DNA of 6,382 bases from assembly GCA_964544765.1 (NCBI GenBank), contig CAZJDM010000217.1, forward strand, positions 1-6,382. The letters are read 5' to 3'. Position 1 is the first letter of the stretch, and each line of letters begins with the position of its first letter. Source of the DNA: CAZJDM01 sp964544765 (GTDB lineage Bacteria; Bdellovibrionota_B; Oligoflexia; CAYFLR01). The position numbers were made by a program, and so were the translations under genes. This document shows positions 6,290 to 6,382 of the stretch, one piece after another. The notes below the pieces were generated by a model that saw only the letters and a list, made by a program, of their open reading frames with translations, was not told the DNA's origin and did not search any database.

Positions 6290-6328
6290 CCTTAGCGTAC
6301 ATTTTCGTATCGCTAGACTTTAGACCCC
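6290..6328 (-). repeat. Right terminal inverted repeat of the miniature element
   Basis: The reverse complement matches 5988-6026 at 37 of 39 positions. The outer GGGG corresponds to CCCC at 6325-6328. The two differences are transitions, consistent with a fairly recent element. Confidence 0.88.
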
Positions 6329-6382
6329 TAGAAAAGCTAAATTTTTTATGATATTCCAACCAAGGTTCTGAAATTTTTACGC
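6329..6382. other. Right flank, no continuation of tnpA
   Basis: None of the three plus frames gives the expected Tn3 transposase sequence (an NYVDSHGQSE-like block). On the minus strand one frame is open from the window edge (6380) through the repeat to TGA 6267-6269, starting VKISEPWLEYHKKFSFSRG. It may be the tail of a host gene cut by the element and is not recognised. Confidence 0.3.

Larger units (their letters stand above)
5988..6328. mobile_element. Tn3-derived miniature inverted-repeat element (TIME/MITE-like), 341 bp
   Basis: Its termini are 39-bp inverted repeats matching at 37 of 39 positions, starting GGGGTCTAAAGTCTA and ending TACGCTAAGG. They follow the Tn3-family end pattern: compared with the Tn3 repeat as I recall it, about 26 of 38 positions agree, including GGGGTCT, ACGAAAA and TAAG. 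The interior (263 bp) has no complete gene but holds a res-like dyad, a 17-bp perfect hairpin and a resolvase C-terminal remnant 16 bp inside the right repeat. The element was therefore made by internal deletion of a Tn3-type transposon and would need a transposase in trans. It sits in tnpA. The flanking pentamers differ (TACTG left, TAGAA right), so no 5-bp target duplication survives. Confidence 0.82.

Overview
This is an AT-rich window of accessory bacterial DNA. The style of the genes (a secreted trypsin-like protease, a transglutaminase-elicitor-like exported protein, Tn3-family transposition genes, REP-like hairpins) suggests a gammaproteobacterium, possibly a host-associated lineage of the Legionella/Piscirickettsia kind. 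That placement is an impression from protein families and base composition, not a proof. No rRNA, tRNA or CRISPR array was seen.

Layout. (1) 1-852: the Asp- and Ser-bearing part of a trypsin-fold serine protease. The His-bearing N-terminal part is absent, and an in-frame TAA lies just upstream of the only usable ATG, so the gene is probably broken or cut by the window edge. (2) 853-1445: a gene-poor stretch holding two inward-facing degenerate REP-like palindromes about 150 bp apart, then an AT-rich leader with a perfect 16-nt palindrome and a -10-like box. (3) 1446-2711: an exported or lipid-anchored protein that resembles the transglutaminase-elicitor family but seems to have lost the Cys and His expected at the active site. 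(4) 2712-3038: a minus-strand gene remnant (C-terminal about 50 codons) and possibly the outer end of a transposon. (5) 3039-5987: a Tn3-family transposon remnant, with an intact serine resolvase (tnpR, minus) and a transposase (tnpA, plus) divergently arranged around a 156-bp res/promoter region. tnpA is broken by a one-base deletion near 5950 and then cut off at 5987. (6) 5988-6328: a 341-bp non-autonomous element with 39-bp Tn3-type terminal inverted repeats (37/39 matching). It carries a resolvase helix-turn-helix remnant, a res-like dyad and a GC-rich 17-bp perfect hairpin, which makes it a Tn3-derived miniature element (TIME/MITE class). (7) 6329-6382: unrelated flank; tnpA does not resume.

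How the parts relate. The resolvase probably still makes a functional protein and could act on the res region beside it. The transposase cannot be active, because it lacks the second Asp and the Glu of the DDE triad. The right side is a nested insertion: one Tn3-family derivative sits inside the transposase gene of another, with no target duplication and no downstream tnpA, so a deletion or recombination followed. The most interesting items are the 341-bp miniature element and its captured resolvase fragment, and the transglutaminase-like protein that appears to be a pseudoenzyme. I see no convincing evidence of a complete, undescribed multi-gene system.
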